Source of the DNA: Saccoglossus kowalevskii
Taxonomy: Eukaryota; Hemichordata; Enteropneusta; Harrimaniidae
Length of the DNA stretch: 26,528 nt
Direction: 5' to 3'
NCBI RefSeq assembly: GCF_000003605.2
Contig: NW_003135363.1
Coordinates: forward strand, 34,707-61,234
This document shows positions 10,709 through 21,800 of this stretch, piece after piece. The first letter of the stretch is position 1, and each line of letters opens with the position of its first letter. The translations under genes were made by a program, and so were the position numbers. Below the pieces are notes generated by a model. The model saw only the letters and a list, made by a program, of their open reading frames with translations. It searched no databases and had not been told where the DNA came from.

Positions 10709-11884
10709 GAAAAGATGCCACATTCAGCAGACATGAACATATTGTTATAGGGAATAGTGTTACCATGTGATCTCGTAATACATTAACAAAAACAGTGCAT
10801 TTCTTTGTTACAATATCTGTAACATATAAATAGTAACATTTTAAAAATACAAATTAGCGCGTCAAGTTGCTCACAATAATACTAATTATAAATTTTGCCC
10901 CATTCTATAAATTTGAGAAAATGCATTCACTAGGTTATAATTTCTGGAAGTAACTTATCATGGCTGATCAGTTTAAATAATTGACAGAATAGTAGTGACT
11001 AATACAGACGATACAATAGTAACGGTATGTATTGCTATGGCAACGAAAATCATATTTCGCCTTGGAAACTGTTGAACTTATTCAATATACATACTATCTA
11101 GTGCGCGTATATATGTTTAATTGTGGAATTTTTTAGTGATTTCATTTTATGCATTCGATTTTCTGCGTGTTTTTAAGTTATTGTGTACTACCTAAGTTTA
11201 AACACTTCTCCGATAAAGAGTCATTGCCCAAAACGTCTAGCTAGCTAATATTAAGACAACGATTACCAAAATATTATTATAGACGATAAAATAGGTTGTG
11301 TACAAAATTCCACCCTTGTAAATGTTTTCCGATGGTTTCAAAAGTGAATGTCATGATCTATACTTTTTCAATATTGTTATACAAAACTGAGTTATTGCCT
11401 CCTCGAGGCTTGACTTAATTCATCTATCTCTGCCAGAACAATTAGAACAAAAGAGTATGACAACTTCAGGCTAGATGTACAGTCTTAGAACTCTATCAAC
11501 TGTGATAGACAAAGGCCAAATGTGCATAGATTTGATACATGAGTCTCAAAGTTGATGCGTATTATATATGTTCAATAAAGCATAGCACATCGCTTTGGAG
11601 TACCTCTGCTATCTGTATATAGTAAGTAGATTCGTGTGACTAACCTTTTATAAACAGTCATCTGAATATGTCCATCCTAAATGGCCTGATATTTGCACTG
11701 CAATGATGTTGATACATATCCTAGACAGTTTATGCCTAATATTTATTATCAATTCTCGTGATATCCAATGTTGTTTACCACATCTTTTATCTCAATTCCA
11801 CTTTTTTTATAGACTTAGTTGCCAAATGAACAGGATATTCCACGAAACTTCAGTCGTCACTTTTTTGATGTATTCTATTCATGC
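10709..11884. other. AT-rich non-coding stretch
   Basis: No coding, RNA or repeat feature could be supported. The left part of the long frame beginning at 11703 has no domain, and its right part is generated by the minisatellite that follows. Confidence 0.65.
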
Positions 11885-12070
11885 ATCTTCCTCTTCTTTA
11901 TCCCTACATGTTTTGCTTTATCCATACAATTGTTTTATCCATACACTTTATTTTTTATTTATACATCTTCTTCTTATTAATACATGTTCTTCCTTATCCA
12001 TAATCTTCTTCTTTATCCATACACTTTCATTTTTTCCATACATCTTATTCTTTATCCATACATGTTCTTC
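11885..12070. repeat. Degenerate minisatellite, nine copies of a 19-20 bp unit
   Basis: The core TATCCATACA or close variants recur at about 11899, 11919, 11936, 11956, 11975, 11995, 12014, 12033 and 12052. The steps are 17 to 20 bp, mostly 19 or 20. The consensus is about TTCTTTATCCATACATCTTC, and the strand is strongly pyrimidine-rich. Divergence between copies shows an old array. The Ser/Phe/Ile-rich frame across it (11703-12098) is a by-product, not a gene. Confidence 0.85.
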
Positions 12071-12731
12071 ATATGTAGTGGAATTCTCAGATTGGTAAGT
12101 TATTAATACTTAAAAATTTACTTCATGTGAACATGCAATATTTACCAGCATTGACAATGAATACTATACGTTTAGATTTGATTTATAATTTTTTGCAATT
12201 ATATTATATTTCCAACAGAGCAGTACAAATTATCGTGTGCGTAATTTTGATAAGTGACTATTGTATACCAATTAGACAACACACGTTGATTTTCAAAGTG
12301 CGTTATAAAATGTTAGGTAAGTATTCTACATAGTCAGGGGAAAATATTATGGGATGTAAATGACAAACAGAGTATATTTATTCCTTGATCATTCAATAAT
12401 AGATGTACTCTTGGCCATATAACATGTATTGCTGTACAATGCCAAATACAGAATGTCAAGCATGATGAAATTTACATTTAAAAAAAATCGTATATAAAAA
12501 AATCAATGTAGTTTTATTTCTGATCTTGAATTGAAGGCTATATATTATACCGTATTAACATATATTTTATTCCAAGAAGTTGATTGCATTTTCACGGGTC
12601 ATTTGTCGTGAACACAATTAAAAAAGAATTAAAAATTTAAAGCAACTTTTTCCGTTTGAAAATAAGTGGGACCATATTTCAACATTCCTATATATGACAC
12701 TACCAACCCCGGTTAATATGGTATATAAATG
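12071..12731. other. AT-rich non-coding stretch
   Basis: No gene is seen. Short A-runs lie near 12480-12500. A 68-codon plus-strand frame at 12127-12333 shows no domain. Confidence 0.65.
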
Positions 12732-12926
12732 TTAGTCATTGTTACTGTTTAAAGTTGAATGACACGTCGTACTCAATGAGTGTCGAGTAACAGACGTTGT
12801 TATATTCGTTTGAAAGTGTTTAATAATTGCTAGTGTTCCCCTTAACCTTGACCTCACCAAGGTGGGCGGGGCCCAAGCATTAAAAAGTCGCTCAGCGTCG
12901 AATAAAGTGAACACTGGTAGTGACAT
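12732..12926 (-). other. GC-rich patch, unresolved: decayed transposase or LINE 3' end
   Basis: This interval is richer in G+C than its surroundings and has a GC-box-like GGGCGGGGCC (about 12865) and a hairpin ACCTTG/CAAGGT (12845-12863). On the minus strand a 64-codon frame contains DAERLF followed 13 residues later by RSRL. This faintly recalls the DxERxF...R-R/L dimerisation region of hAT transposases. On the plus strand, the hairpin, a GCATTAAAAA stretch and AATAAAG (about 12901) followed by the CATT array recall the LINE 3' end at 8620-8672. I cannot choose between these, and neither is secure. Confidence 0.25.
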
Positions 12927-12951
12927 TTATTTGCCTGAATACATTTATGTG

Positions 12952-13032
12952 CATTCATTCATTCATTCATTCATTCATTCATTCATTCATTCATTCATTC
13001 ATTCATTCATTCATTCATTCATTCATTCATTC
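12952..13032. repeat. (CATT)n microsatellite, about 20 units
   Basis: An uninterrupted run of CATT from 12952 to 13032. The LINE relic at 8230-8672 ends in imperfect CATT/ATTC units, so this array could have grown from a LINE 3' tail. This is inference. Confidence 0.98.
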
Positions 13033-13057
13033 TTACATTAAGAATGCATAATGTAAG
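13032..13057. repeat. Hairpin at the end of the CATT array
   Basis: CTTACATTA (13032-13040) and TAATGTAAG (13049-13057) are exact complements around an 8-base loop. With one bulge, the flanking CATT and GAATG extend the pairing into the microsatellite. Confidence 0.75.
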
Positions 13058-15504
13058 GAATGAAAACAAATATACAATACAATATGAATGATTTGCTTTT
13101 TATGTAATTGTATGAGGGGCTTGAGAGCTTGCGCACGTACAACTAGTCACTGAAAGTCCTTGTTTTTACAGATTTACAATGCTATTGGTGTAAATTATTT
13201 GATTTAAAATAATGTTCAGAGACTTGCCCCTGCAGGAAATAAATAAATGCGTGTGGAAAAATGACTAATTCATTATCTGTTTGGAGCATACCAAATATGC
13301 AATATGTTGTGACCGACAACCATTGTTTGGAATTCAACGTTCTCTTTCATTTAACATATGTTACTAAAAGCGTGTGTCAACCTTGTGTCTTGCATTTATA
13401 TGTACTATTAATATACATATACAGGATCAACTGTTTTACAAAACCAAAATATACACATATTAACAGCTGTTTCGTAATGTAAGGTCTGGGTCAATGTAAC
13501 AGCGTCGATTACAAAGTGGCGTATGTTTTTTTGGGGGTCAAAGCTTTTACTATTCAACATATTTATATAAAAATAGTTAAATGTTATGGGTAACCGGTGT
13601 ACTCGGGCTTAGGGGTAAAAAGAATCTCTGACAGGGCGTATACATATACAGTATAAATACTGTCTGCATTATCATCGTGAAATCATATATTTATGACTCT
13701 GCAAATATGACCATGTTTTTGGTACGCACTGAACCATATTTACACATAAAGCATTCGTTTGAAAAAAATTTGGAAGTGAAAACCATTGTTTTTTTTACCA
13801 GAAAGTTAATTACAGTGATTCACAACATCGTGAGGAAAATTATTAGTTTACGGAATATATAAGCTATATGAGGTAGCGAACAGCCTAGGTTAGATATCAG
13901 GGAAATTATGGAAACCAACAATCATATTTCAAGTGGCTGAATGAGTTGTTTGAGCAAGAATGTAAGGTCTGAGTCTGGATTTTAATAATGATTTCGTAAC
14001 ATAGGTTGTAACACAATGGGGTGAATGAAGTTCTTTGGTATTCTCAATGAACCGCAGTATTTTCAACTAAGAAAAACTCAGAACCAACCGTTGTATTTAT
14101 CAAATAAACTGCCCAGTAAGAGAAATCGATTGTTGCACGTCGTAGATGAACGATCATGATTGTTTATCGATTACTTACATCTCTGTCATCTACTATCACC
14201 ACCAGATGCGCATTTATAAAACACCATCATTAATATATCATTTTAACATTTGAATGTCAATTGTCTGTAGTTTCAAGTTCCTAATCAAATGGAATAGATC
14301 GATCAAATTAACATTCCACTGGCTTCATCCGCTTTATTGTGGAATCGCCTCATATAATTGGCGCCATGGTGTCACCTTTTACTTTGTATAACTGTCTGCA
14401 GCAATTATTACAATTGGGGATAGTGTATTTAAATCGTGTTTGAAGCGCACCTGAATGTATATGAAATATATTAGCAATCAAACATATAAACATAAAAATG
14501 ATAAACATAAACGAACATAGTTGACATTTATGATTTTATTTTTACGCGACCATTTAGCAAATTACAAAAAATGATATTAGCTGAAGGTTGTTAATTAAGC
14601 AATTAATTATGAAATTACACTTTTCAGGTTTTCGCCCTATATGCTATAATCATGCAGAATAATTTCTGAACTGAATACGATAATAGTTTGCATATTTCTA
14701 TTACAGGAATAAAGCTTTTGAAACGACGTCAGATTTTATTACACGTTGAATACAATTCTTAATCCGTGCAAACATACATCCGTAAATTCAACATAAAAAT
14801 TAAAATTGGTTTGGCATTCGAATTGAAATTTCATGTCATTGTCATGGAAACAGAAACAGTTGAGTATTGTCAGATGCTTAACTTATGACGGTTGGTATGG
14901 CACTTTGTTTACTCGTACAGTAAATTGATCAGCTGACAAAATGAAGTTGCAACACCGTCAATTTTTTTTGCCTAACCGAAGTATTAATAAACTGTCAAAC
15001 AATATACACACAGGTGTGACGTATTGAATAACCATCAGAGTGAATTTTCCATCAGATAGCACGTTTCCCCATCAGTAATTTTATTCATAAACGGGGTTAA
15101 TTGACTGTACGTATGTCATGATAATACCAATGCACTCGTATGCCTAGTATTTAGAAATACCATTCATCCGTGTATTTTTATAGGTGGACAAGCCATTGAA
15201 GACTATTCTTCCCACTAACATTAGAATTCATAAAAAGAACTATTGATATATACTAAATTGATAGACTATGTAAGTGTTATAACATATTTGAAACAATGGT
15301 TCATCTGTAATAAATGCATGCAATTGAATATGGTGAAAGTTGACGCATTATATTATTCACTACATAATTGTATTACAGAAAATATATGATAAAAGATTCA
15401 TCCTACCTGGTACCTTTTAGCGGTGTACTACTGACAGTATGTCAACTACTTCAAAATCTAACATGATTCATTTACATACGTCATCCGAGACTTCTATAAA
15501 AGAA
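13058..15504. other. AT-rich spacer
   Basis: No gene or element is recognised. It contains a short palindrome ACAGTAT-AA-ATACTGT (13648-13663) and TAATTA-rich homeodomain-type motifs near 14590. Frames of 61 and 73 codons at 13261-13482 and 13677-13862 have no domains. Confidence 0.65.
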
Positions 15505-15509
15505 ATCAT

Positions 15510-15554
<45 letters not shown>

Positions 15555-15606
15555 TACGTTCCCTGTTGGTGGGTGAACAATCCAACGCTTGGCGAATTCT
15601 GCTTCG

Positions 15607-15644
<38 letters not shown>

Positions 15645-15667
15645 GACGTCGCTATGAACGCTTGGCC

Positions 15668-15705
<38 letters not shown>
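15505..15705 (-). rRNA. Partial 28S rRNA (domain V to VI junction), antisense in window
   Basis: The minus strand is nearly identical to the conserved 3' part of animal 28S rRNA. It begins TGTCAGAAAAGTTACC, runs through ACAGGGATAACTGGC of the peptidyl-transferase loop and the A-loop hairpin (GGATTGTTCACCCA), and reaches GACCGTCGTGAGACAGG. It then ends abruptly after CCTACTGATGAT. The sarcin-ricin loop that should follow within about 50 bases is absent and unrelated AT-rich DNA takes its place. The 5' side is cut by the N gap. Strong conservation implies a recent insertion of an rDNA fragment, or rDNA reads misplaced at a gap. It is not a functional rRNA gene as it stands. The plus-strand frame from 15573 is an artefact of this sequence. 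Confidence 0.92.
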
Positions 15706-15761
15706 NNNNNNNNNNNNNNNNNNNNNNNNNNNNNNNNNNNNNNNNNNNNNNNNNNNNNNNN
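15706..15761. other. Assembly gap (56 Ns)
   Basis: A run of N bases between the 28S fragment and the CATT array. True length and content are unknown, so the junction between these two sequences is unproven. Confidence 0.99.
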
Positions 15762-15858
15762 CATTCATTCATTCATTCATTCATTCATTCATTCATTCAT
15801 TCATTCATTCATTCATTTATTTATTTATTTATTTATTTTATTTATTTATTTATTTATA
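15762..15858. repeat. Compound (CATT)14-(TTTA)n microsatellite
   Basis: Fourteen perfect CATT units (15762-15817) pass without interruption into TTTA units with one irregular TTTTA, ending at about 15858. The first unit abuts the N gap, so the array may extend into it. The CATT motif and its orientation are the same as in the array at 12952. Confidence 0.97.
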
Positions 15859-16443
15859 GCTATGTATCATATAATATACAAGCTGTCCTTTGCGTGACCT
15901 TGTTCTTGTTCATTTATCATACTCAATAAATAATTAATGACCAGATGGGTATAAGTATTTGCATATCTATTCAATGCAAACAAACGTGCGTCAGAAGTGC
16001 ATACACAATTATGTCACCTGTTTTAAAAAAAAACGATACAGCAGATAATGCAGAAATGCATCGTAGCACTTTCCTCCAATAACAGCCATGTGTCATTATG
16101 CTATTAGCGTACTGGTTGAATAATTTATTACCCAAGGTAATATCATCTAATCGATTATTTAATAGGCGTACATGTACAGGTGATGAGCGCAAACAAACAA
16201 TCTCCAGAATGACTTAAATTCTAAACGTTTACCCGATAATCTAACAGGGGTATTCAGAACGTTATTTTTACTATCATTTGGTTCCGATTTTGCACAGTTT
16301 ATTATTGTATGTGATAATTTGCATAATGTTAGTAATGTTTTACAGTCATTCTTGCAAGTCAAGTATTTTCACAGTAAGCTATCAAGTAAGTATTGTACAT
16401 TTCATAGATTTGAACTATGGAAATATTACTCAATATATTAATA
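15859..16443. other. AT-rich non-coding stretch
   Basis: No feature beyond short chance frames on both strands at 15971-16460. It separates the microsatellite from the RTE relic. Confidence 0.6.
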
Positions 16444-17750
16444 GACGACAAAAGATGTAAAGAATACGTAACTAAGATAAACAATGACAACAGAGGAGAC
16501 CTTCCAGTAGTTGAGAATGTCGATGGCGAAGACTCATTATTACCAGAGAATGAAAAAACGATTAAATGCTAAAGCTCACGGTGAAGACCAACGGAAATGA
16601 TAGAGGCATTTGATGAGCTGAAATAGAACTCGTTCGTAAACTAATAAAGAAAGAAAGAGGCAGAAAATTGAAAAACAAATTAACAATGTACAAAGTGGGT
16701 TTATATCCGGGAATGAGACTTGAACGAAATGAATCAGAAAGTGTATATATGCTTTATAGATTATGAAAAATCTTTTGATAGGATCAATCACAAGAAATTA
16801 TGAGAACGATTGATAGAGATTGTAGTAGATGTAAAGATGTTAAATTAATTGAAAATGTATACTACCCAGAAAGCCTATATACGATTAGAAGAGAGTATGA
16901 TATCAAGATCAAGCTGGGAGTTAGACAAGGGTATATTCTTTCACCGTGTCTTTTCAATTCATACACGGAAATGATAATCAGACAGGTTTAAGACTACAAT
17001 GGAGTTACAATAGGAGGTTCTAACATCATCGACCTATGGTATGTAGAATAATGTCCTCCTAGCAGACACAATGGAAGATATACAGGTTATAGTGCATAAA
17101 GTGAATGAAGTTGAAAAAGCATATAATATCAAAATGAATGTCAAGAAGACAAAAATAATGGCAGCCAATAAACCACAAGTTAAAATCAGCATATATAGTA
17201 CAGAAATAGAACAAGTATCAACACTTGATAATAGAAGATGGTAAATGTGACGAAGAAATAAAAAGACATATAGGTATATTGCATTCTGCAAAATGAACAA
17301 ACAACTAAGATCAAGAACGCTATCACTTGAAAGCAGAAAACATATCCTTCAGTATTACGTCTGCTCTACATTAACATATAGGACAAAAACATGGTCAATA
17401 TCAAAGCAAATGTATTGGAGTCCTTGAAATGTAGTGTTATCGAAGAATGATACGAATTTCATGGACAAGTAAAGTTACGAACGAGGAAGTGTCTAACAGA
17501 GTTAACAACAATAAAGATTTATAATATAAGATAACATTCAGATAAAGTATCTTGTGAGACACAACGCAACACAACGTACAACGTGCTGAGGGAAAATTGA
17601 ATGGCAGATTGGAAAGTGGAAGACCGAGGTTAACCTGGTTTAGCAACATATACCAGTGGACAGGACTGAAATATGCAGATGCAACAAGAAAAAGCATTGA
17701 GTCCAGCCCTCGCACAAATGAATGTGAGACTATTTACTGATTCCAGTGCC
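16444..17750 (+). mobile_element. Decayed RTE-clade non-LTR retrotransposon, RT and C-terminal regions
   Basis: Across three shifting frames the plus strand retains, in order, a linker (about 16444-16570), the MIEAFDEL and ELVRKLI blocks (about 16596-16650) and the QSGFISG-type segment (about 16695). Next come the first palm motif FIDYEKSFDR (about 16754-16783) and DVKLIENVYY plus GVRQGYILSPCLFN (16834-16960). The second catalytic box, normally YADD, is broken to TAT GTA GAA TAA (17040-17051). Thumb and C-terminal blocks follow, including NKQLRSRTLSLESRK (about 17295-17340) and RRMIRISWTSKVTNEE (about 17440-17490). The last block closely parallels BovB/RTE C-termini, hence the clade. The endonuclease domain is missing and there is an internal deletion in the fingers. 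Many stops and frameshifts make it inactive and old. Confidence 0.88.
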
Positions 17751-18712
17751 GCGTAATATTTTGTCTGAGTAAGTCATCAAAATGTGTTTCACCTCGTTCA
17801 TATATAGATACGTCCCAGTAGCTAGAATCAGAACAAATTGTTTTAGGCAAATATCTCAAATCTACAGGAATGGGCGATATTTTGTCTGAAATTCAAATAA
17901 TACTAAATAATTCAAATAAGATAACAGAACATCCCATGCATGAAAAACAACAAATGTTTTTAATGACCAAACTGCAATACAAATATAACGTGAAATTCGT
18001 GTGATACTACATGATGTATTCATCTTCTCAGGAATGAGTGTGAATGTAAAAATTACGGTATTCATCCATCCGTGTGTATGGGAAAATATCTTCGCAGACA
18101 AGTAATCAATGTGAACCTTAGCTTTACAAATACAGTCATACACTTAGTTGATGAAAGATGAAAATGGGTAAAATTGATATGGAGAGTAGAATCTCCCATG
18201 ATGCTTTGAATGATATCATTAAGTGTTCTCTGACTAAAAATATAAATAGTTTCCAAAGGTGTAGCAATAGAAAGCCTAAATATACATGTACAATAACAGT
18301 GGACCGTAAACCTGAATAGTGTAATGTATGTTTAAAGCTATGCATATACGTCTCACGCTCCATTTTAATCTACACTGACAACTACAGTTATACAGAAACT
18401 GCGAGTTAATTTCAACCCTCAAAATCAATTTCATGCTTGACCAATAACTAATGTTCTGAAAATTGCACCTCATCAAACCAATGTTCATGTACTCAAACAT
18501 AAATAGATGGTGTTGCAATTTATATAGCAGCTTCACAGCCGCATTCATATTTATAATGCATATTTTTCCCGAAACTTCCACGCAGAAAGTTAATAATATT
18601 GTGTAATTGCTGCATATTACACCATTTCAACTTAAAATCCGTTTTACAAATTATCTACTTAAAGGCTTTCCTTGCCAACTACACAAAGTAGAACATTTGT
18701 ATATATTGAATA
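17751..18712. other. AT-rich spacer downstream of the RTE relic
   Basis: Four overlapping minus-strand frames of 64 to 101 codons lie in 17862-18581. They occupy mutually exclusive registers and none shows a domain, so I treat them as chance. No RTE 3' tail repeat is obvious directly after 17750. Confidence 0.6.
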
Positions 18713-18731
18713 AAATAATAATAATAATAAA
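18713..18731. repeat. (TAA)n microsatellite
   Basis: About six TAA units preceded by TTGAATAAAA. Short TAA arrays are common 3' tails of non-LTR elements, but no LINE coding sequence is recognisable upstream. Confidence 0.85.
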
Positions 18732-18792
18732 TAGATTTATTAGTCAGTGATTTAACGAGCACAATGAAATATCTGTCGAAATGTTTATTAGT

Positions 18793-18829
18793 GATGAAAT
18801 CGATTAAGGATCAGTGAACCGATTTCATC
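18793..18829. repeat. Hairpin with perfect 10-bp stem
   Basis: GATGAAATCG (18793-18802) and CGATTTCATC (18820-18829) are exact reverse complements separated by 17 bases. It could be a structured RNA, a cruciform or a dimeric site. There is no context that chooses. Confidence 0.75.
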
Positions 18830-21800
18830 GGCACACATACACGTATTATTGAATATTTGAGAATCAGAGAGGCATGATAGTATAATTCAATCATTATATG
18901 GCTTTCTTTCTAGTTATATTATTTGCACTATACCCGGTCACTGCAAACTAATATCATAACAAGCAAATATTTGGTATTGTTGTCAGAAATGCATTTGATA
19001 TTATAAACCGCTGTTTAAACATCAATGTCCAAACAATTGGTATACATGTTTTATATTTCAGCATGTTTGTTGTTGTATGTTTGTAATTATATATCCGAAA
19101 TCGTTAAATTCAATTACGGTGCATTGAAACGCCGTATAATGCAAATAATAATTCAAGGTTACCAGGAAACAAACATCTATAGTTTTTGTTTTTTTACAAA
19201 AATCAATGAGTTGTGTTGGGACGCACATATTAGTTTATAACAGTCTACCGTACATGGTGTGTTTTCACTCTCTTATTCTGTATACACCTTGTTCTGTTCT
19301 ATACGTTGATATAAAACAGGAAAATCTACCTACTAATTTCGACTATCAGCTACATATTTAGCAACTGCATTTATCAATCTGACCTGTGTTCTTGCAGCTT
19401 AGTTTCCAATAGACATATAAGATGTCATAGAATATAAAAAAAGTTGCTCTATCCGTCTTCACTCTGTCAACGAAGGACACCATTCCATAAATTCCTACTC
19501 ATACAATATTCCATTCGTTAGTGATCGGTCGACCAACTCACCTTACATGGCTGCCTATATTCAGACGATCGAATTGCAGTTACTCAATTTCATTTACCTT
19601 GTCCACATTTTGTATAGAGTTACACTGACGTTGACATATGACGTAAAGATTGTATTAAATACAAACTAATACAGGCGTGGGAATTGGCGAACTAACACAA
19701 ATGAACATTGTAGTTTATACGTTTAACATAACAATTTGAAACACACGATCTTCTCTATCGCGTAAATAAACTTGCTTCTAGTATTTTCTACTTTCCGAAA
19801 TGTTAACAGGGTGAAATAATTTCTATATGTAAAAAATGGTCAAACATTTTTTGCTGTGAGTGACCTGCATGTGTAGCTCAAGATGTTAATTGAATGCTTT
19901 AATATAATGACTTGCACAACAGGTTATTATGTTATCAATTAGATTGTGACGTTATCAAGAAAGTGCATTAAATAAAACGATATACATTTTCTCTCACAAT
20001 AACTTTCATTTAATTTGAATGTTAATCACGTACGGATTGCTAACAATTTCCAATGCATTACATGGAATTCGTCCAACAGCTGATGCTTGCAATACGCAGC
20101 TATCACTAACACACATAGTAAGAATCGAAAACGAATTACACCGTGTTATTGCCTCGATGTACGTGGAATCTTGCGCTCACTCAATCGCGCAAATGGTGAA
20201 TTGGATAATCTGTGCCATTCATTAGTCTAAGAGTAATAAAACACTTCGAGATTCGCATCTCACAATCCAGCCGTGTGAAAACGATAAAAGCATACTAACA
20301 ATTCAAGTGATTGCCATTATGCCGTTTTTTTGTTAAATTGTTTCATTTATAAACATTTCAGGGCCCTCAGCAATAATAATTTCAATTGAGCAAAAAGGCT
20401 CGGAATCACCGTAAAAAAACCAAGGTTGCAAGAAATATTCAAAGTGACTAGATCGGCGTTTATGATTACAAAACCAAACGCGGTGCCCACAAAGCGACGA
20501 GTAGAGTTGTGAAACACTTAGCATAGTAACGGCACAAATGCATGTGGAAAGTAACTTTTCCCATATCCCATATTTAGCCCGGGCGTTTACTGAATACATT
20601 AATCTTTGGAAAGAAGTCGCTTTAACATATCATCCAGATATTCAAAATACTGTATTGTCTTTATTGTCCACAAGATACGTTTTCGAGGAATCAATTGCTC
20701 AAAGACATCAAACAAAATACTCACTGTTGCTATCCAATAGCGTTTTTATCCCAATTATCCTTACATAAATCTGTATCTGTATCCGCGTAGACAAACAATG
20801 AAAATGTTAATTTTACTTTCAATGATCTATTTATTTAGACTACCCTGAAAACAAACATACGAACCATAAGTACACACATGTCTTAAACGGAAAAATAAAT
20901 GTTGGTATTTTGTAGTATCTGTGTTAGATAGTGCACGTTGTATGTATATAAAATTAATAGTACGTACTATTTATTTAAAAAAAATGTGCAATAGGTTAAT
21001 ACAATATTCTATCAACGATCACAGTGTTGTGTTCACTTCCGATGCATCGACTTCACAAAAATGTTGCTTGATTTCCGATCTTAACGCATTTTCTTTACGT
21101 ACGTGTCTGTCGTTGTTTATAAATTATGCGCAGTACACCGAGTAGTTGCACGTAATCATATTCAGTTAGCACACAACGATCCACGTAGAGCTCAGAAACA
21201 AACTAAATTATGACTAATAAGTGTTACAGTTCAAGCATTATATGGGACTGACACACCTCATTATACCGCACATACATGGTAATTATATTTGTATGAAAAT
21301 TACCGTACTTGTCGGTGCTCGTAAAACAAATTACTAATTACAGTTTCAAATGTAGTTGTGTTCTGAACTTTCAAAGGAAAGTTGTGTACTGAATGCAACA
21401 TTGTAATTAATCAGGATATGTAGGATGTCACATTTCGTGGTTGGTCCACGGTATATTACTGATATTAAAATGCGGCGGTAAACTGTTATCAGATAATTGT
21501 TATAGAGAGCCAACGGGAAAATTCCGAACATATACTCAAACTATAACTTCAGGCTTTATATTGTGAACAAAAGCCGTAACATTGACAACTAGTCCCACTC
21601 AACAAAACTGCATAATGTTTAAATACGTCGTAAATTGTGCCGTGGGCTATAGAAATGATAATTACCATTGTTACATTACCATTATTTATATCGATCGATT
21701 CTTGATTATAATCCTCAGATACCGAGTGGATATGGCATAGATACGAATCAACAAATACATATCAGTATCTTACAAAGAACGTTCATAATCGTTCTCACCC

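Noticed and set aside
11703-12098. 131-codon plus-strand frame rich in Ser, Phe and Ile
   Set aside because: Its right half is produced by the pyrimidine-rich minisatellite and its left half has no recognisable feature.
12952-13032. CRISPR-like or satellite array
   Set aside because: It is a plain 4-bp microsatellite with no spacers, and nothing in the window resembles a CRISPR array.
15505-15705. R1/R2 retrotransposon junction in 28S
   Set aside because: The known R1 and R2 target sequences lie upstream in 28S and are not in this fragment.
15573-15929. 118-codon frame with repeated His-Ser-Phe-Ile units
   Set aside because: It is antisense 28S rRNA read through the N gap into a CATT microsatellite, not a protein.
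17862-18581. Cluster of four overlapping minus-strand frames up to 101 codons
   Set aside because: They use mutually exclusive registers over the same DNA and show no domains.
20333-20768. Opposed frames of 88 (minus) and 76 (plus) codons in slightly GC-richer DNA
   Set aside because: Overlapping on opposite strands, with no recognisable motif and no splice context I could defend.
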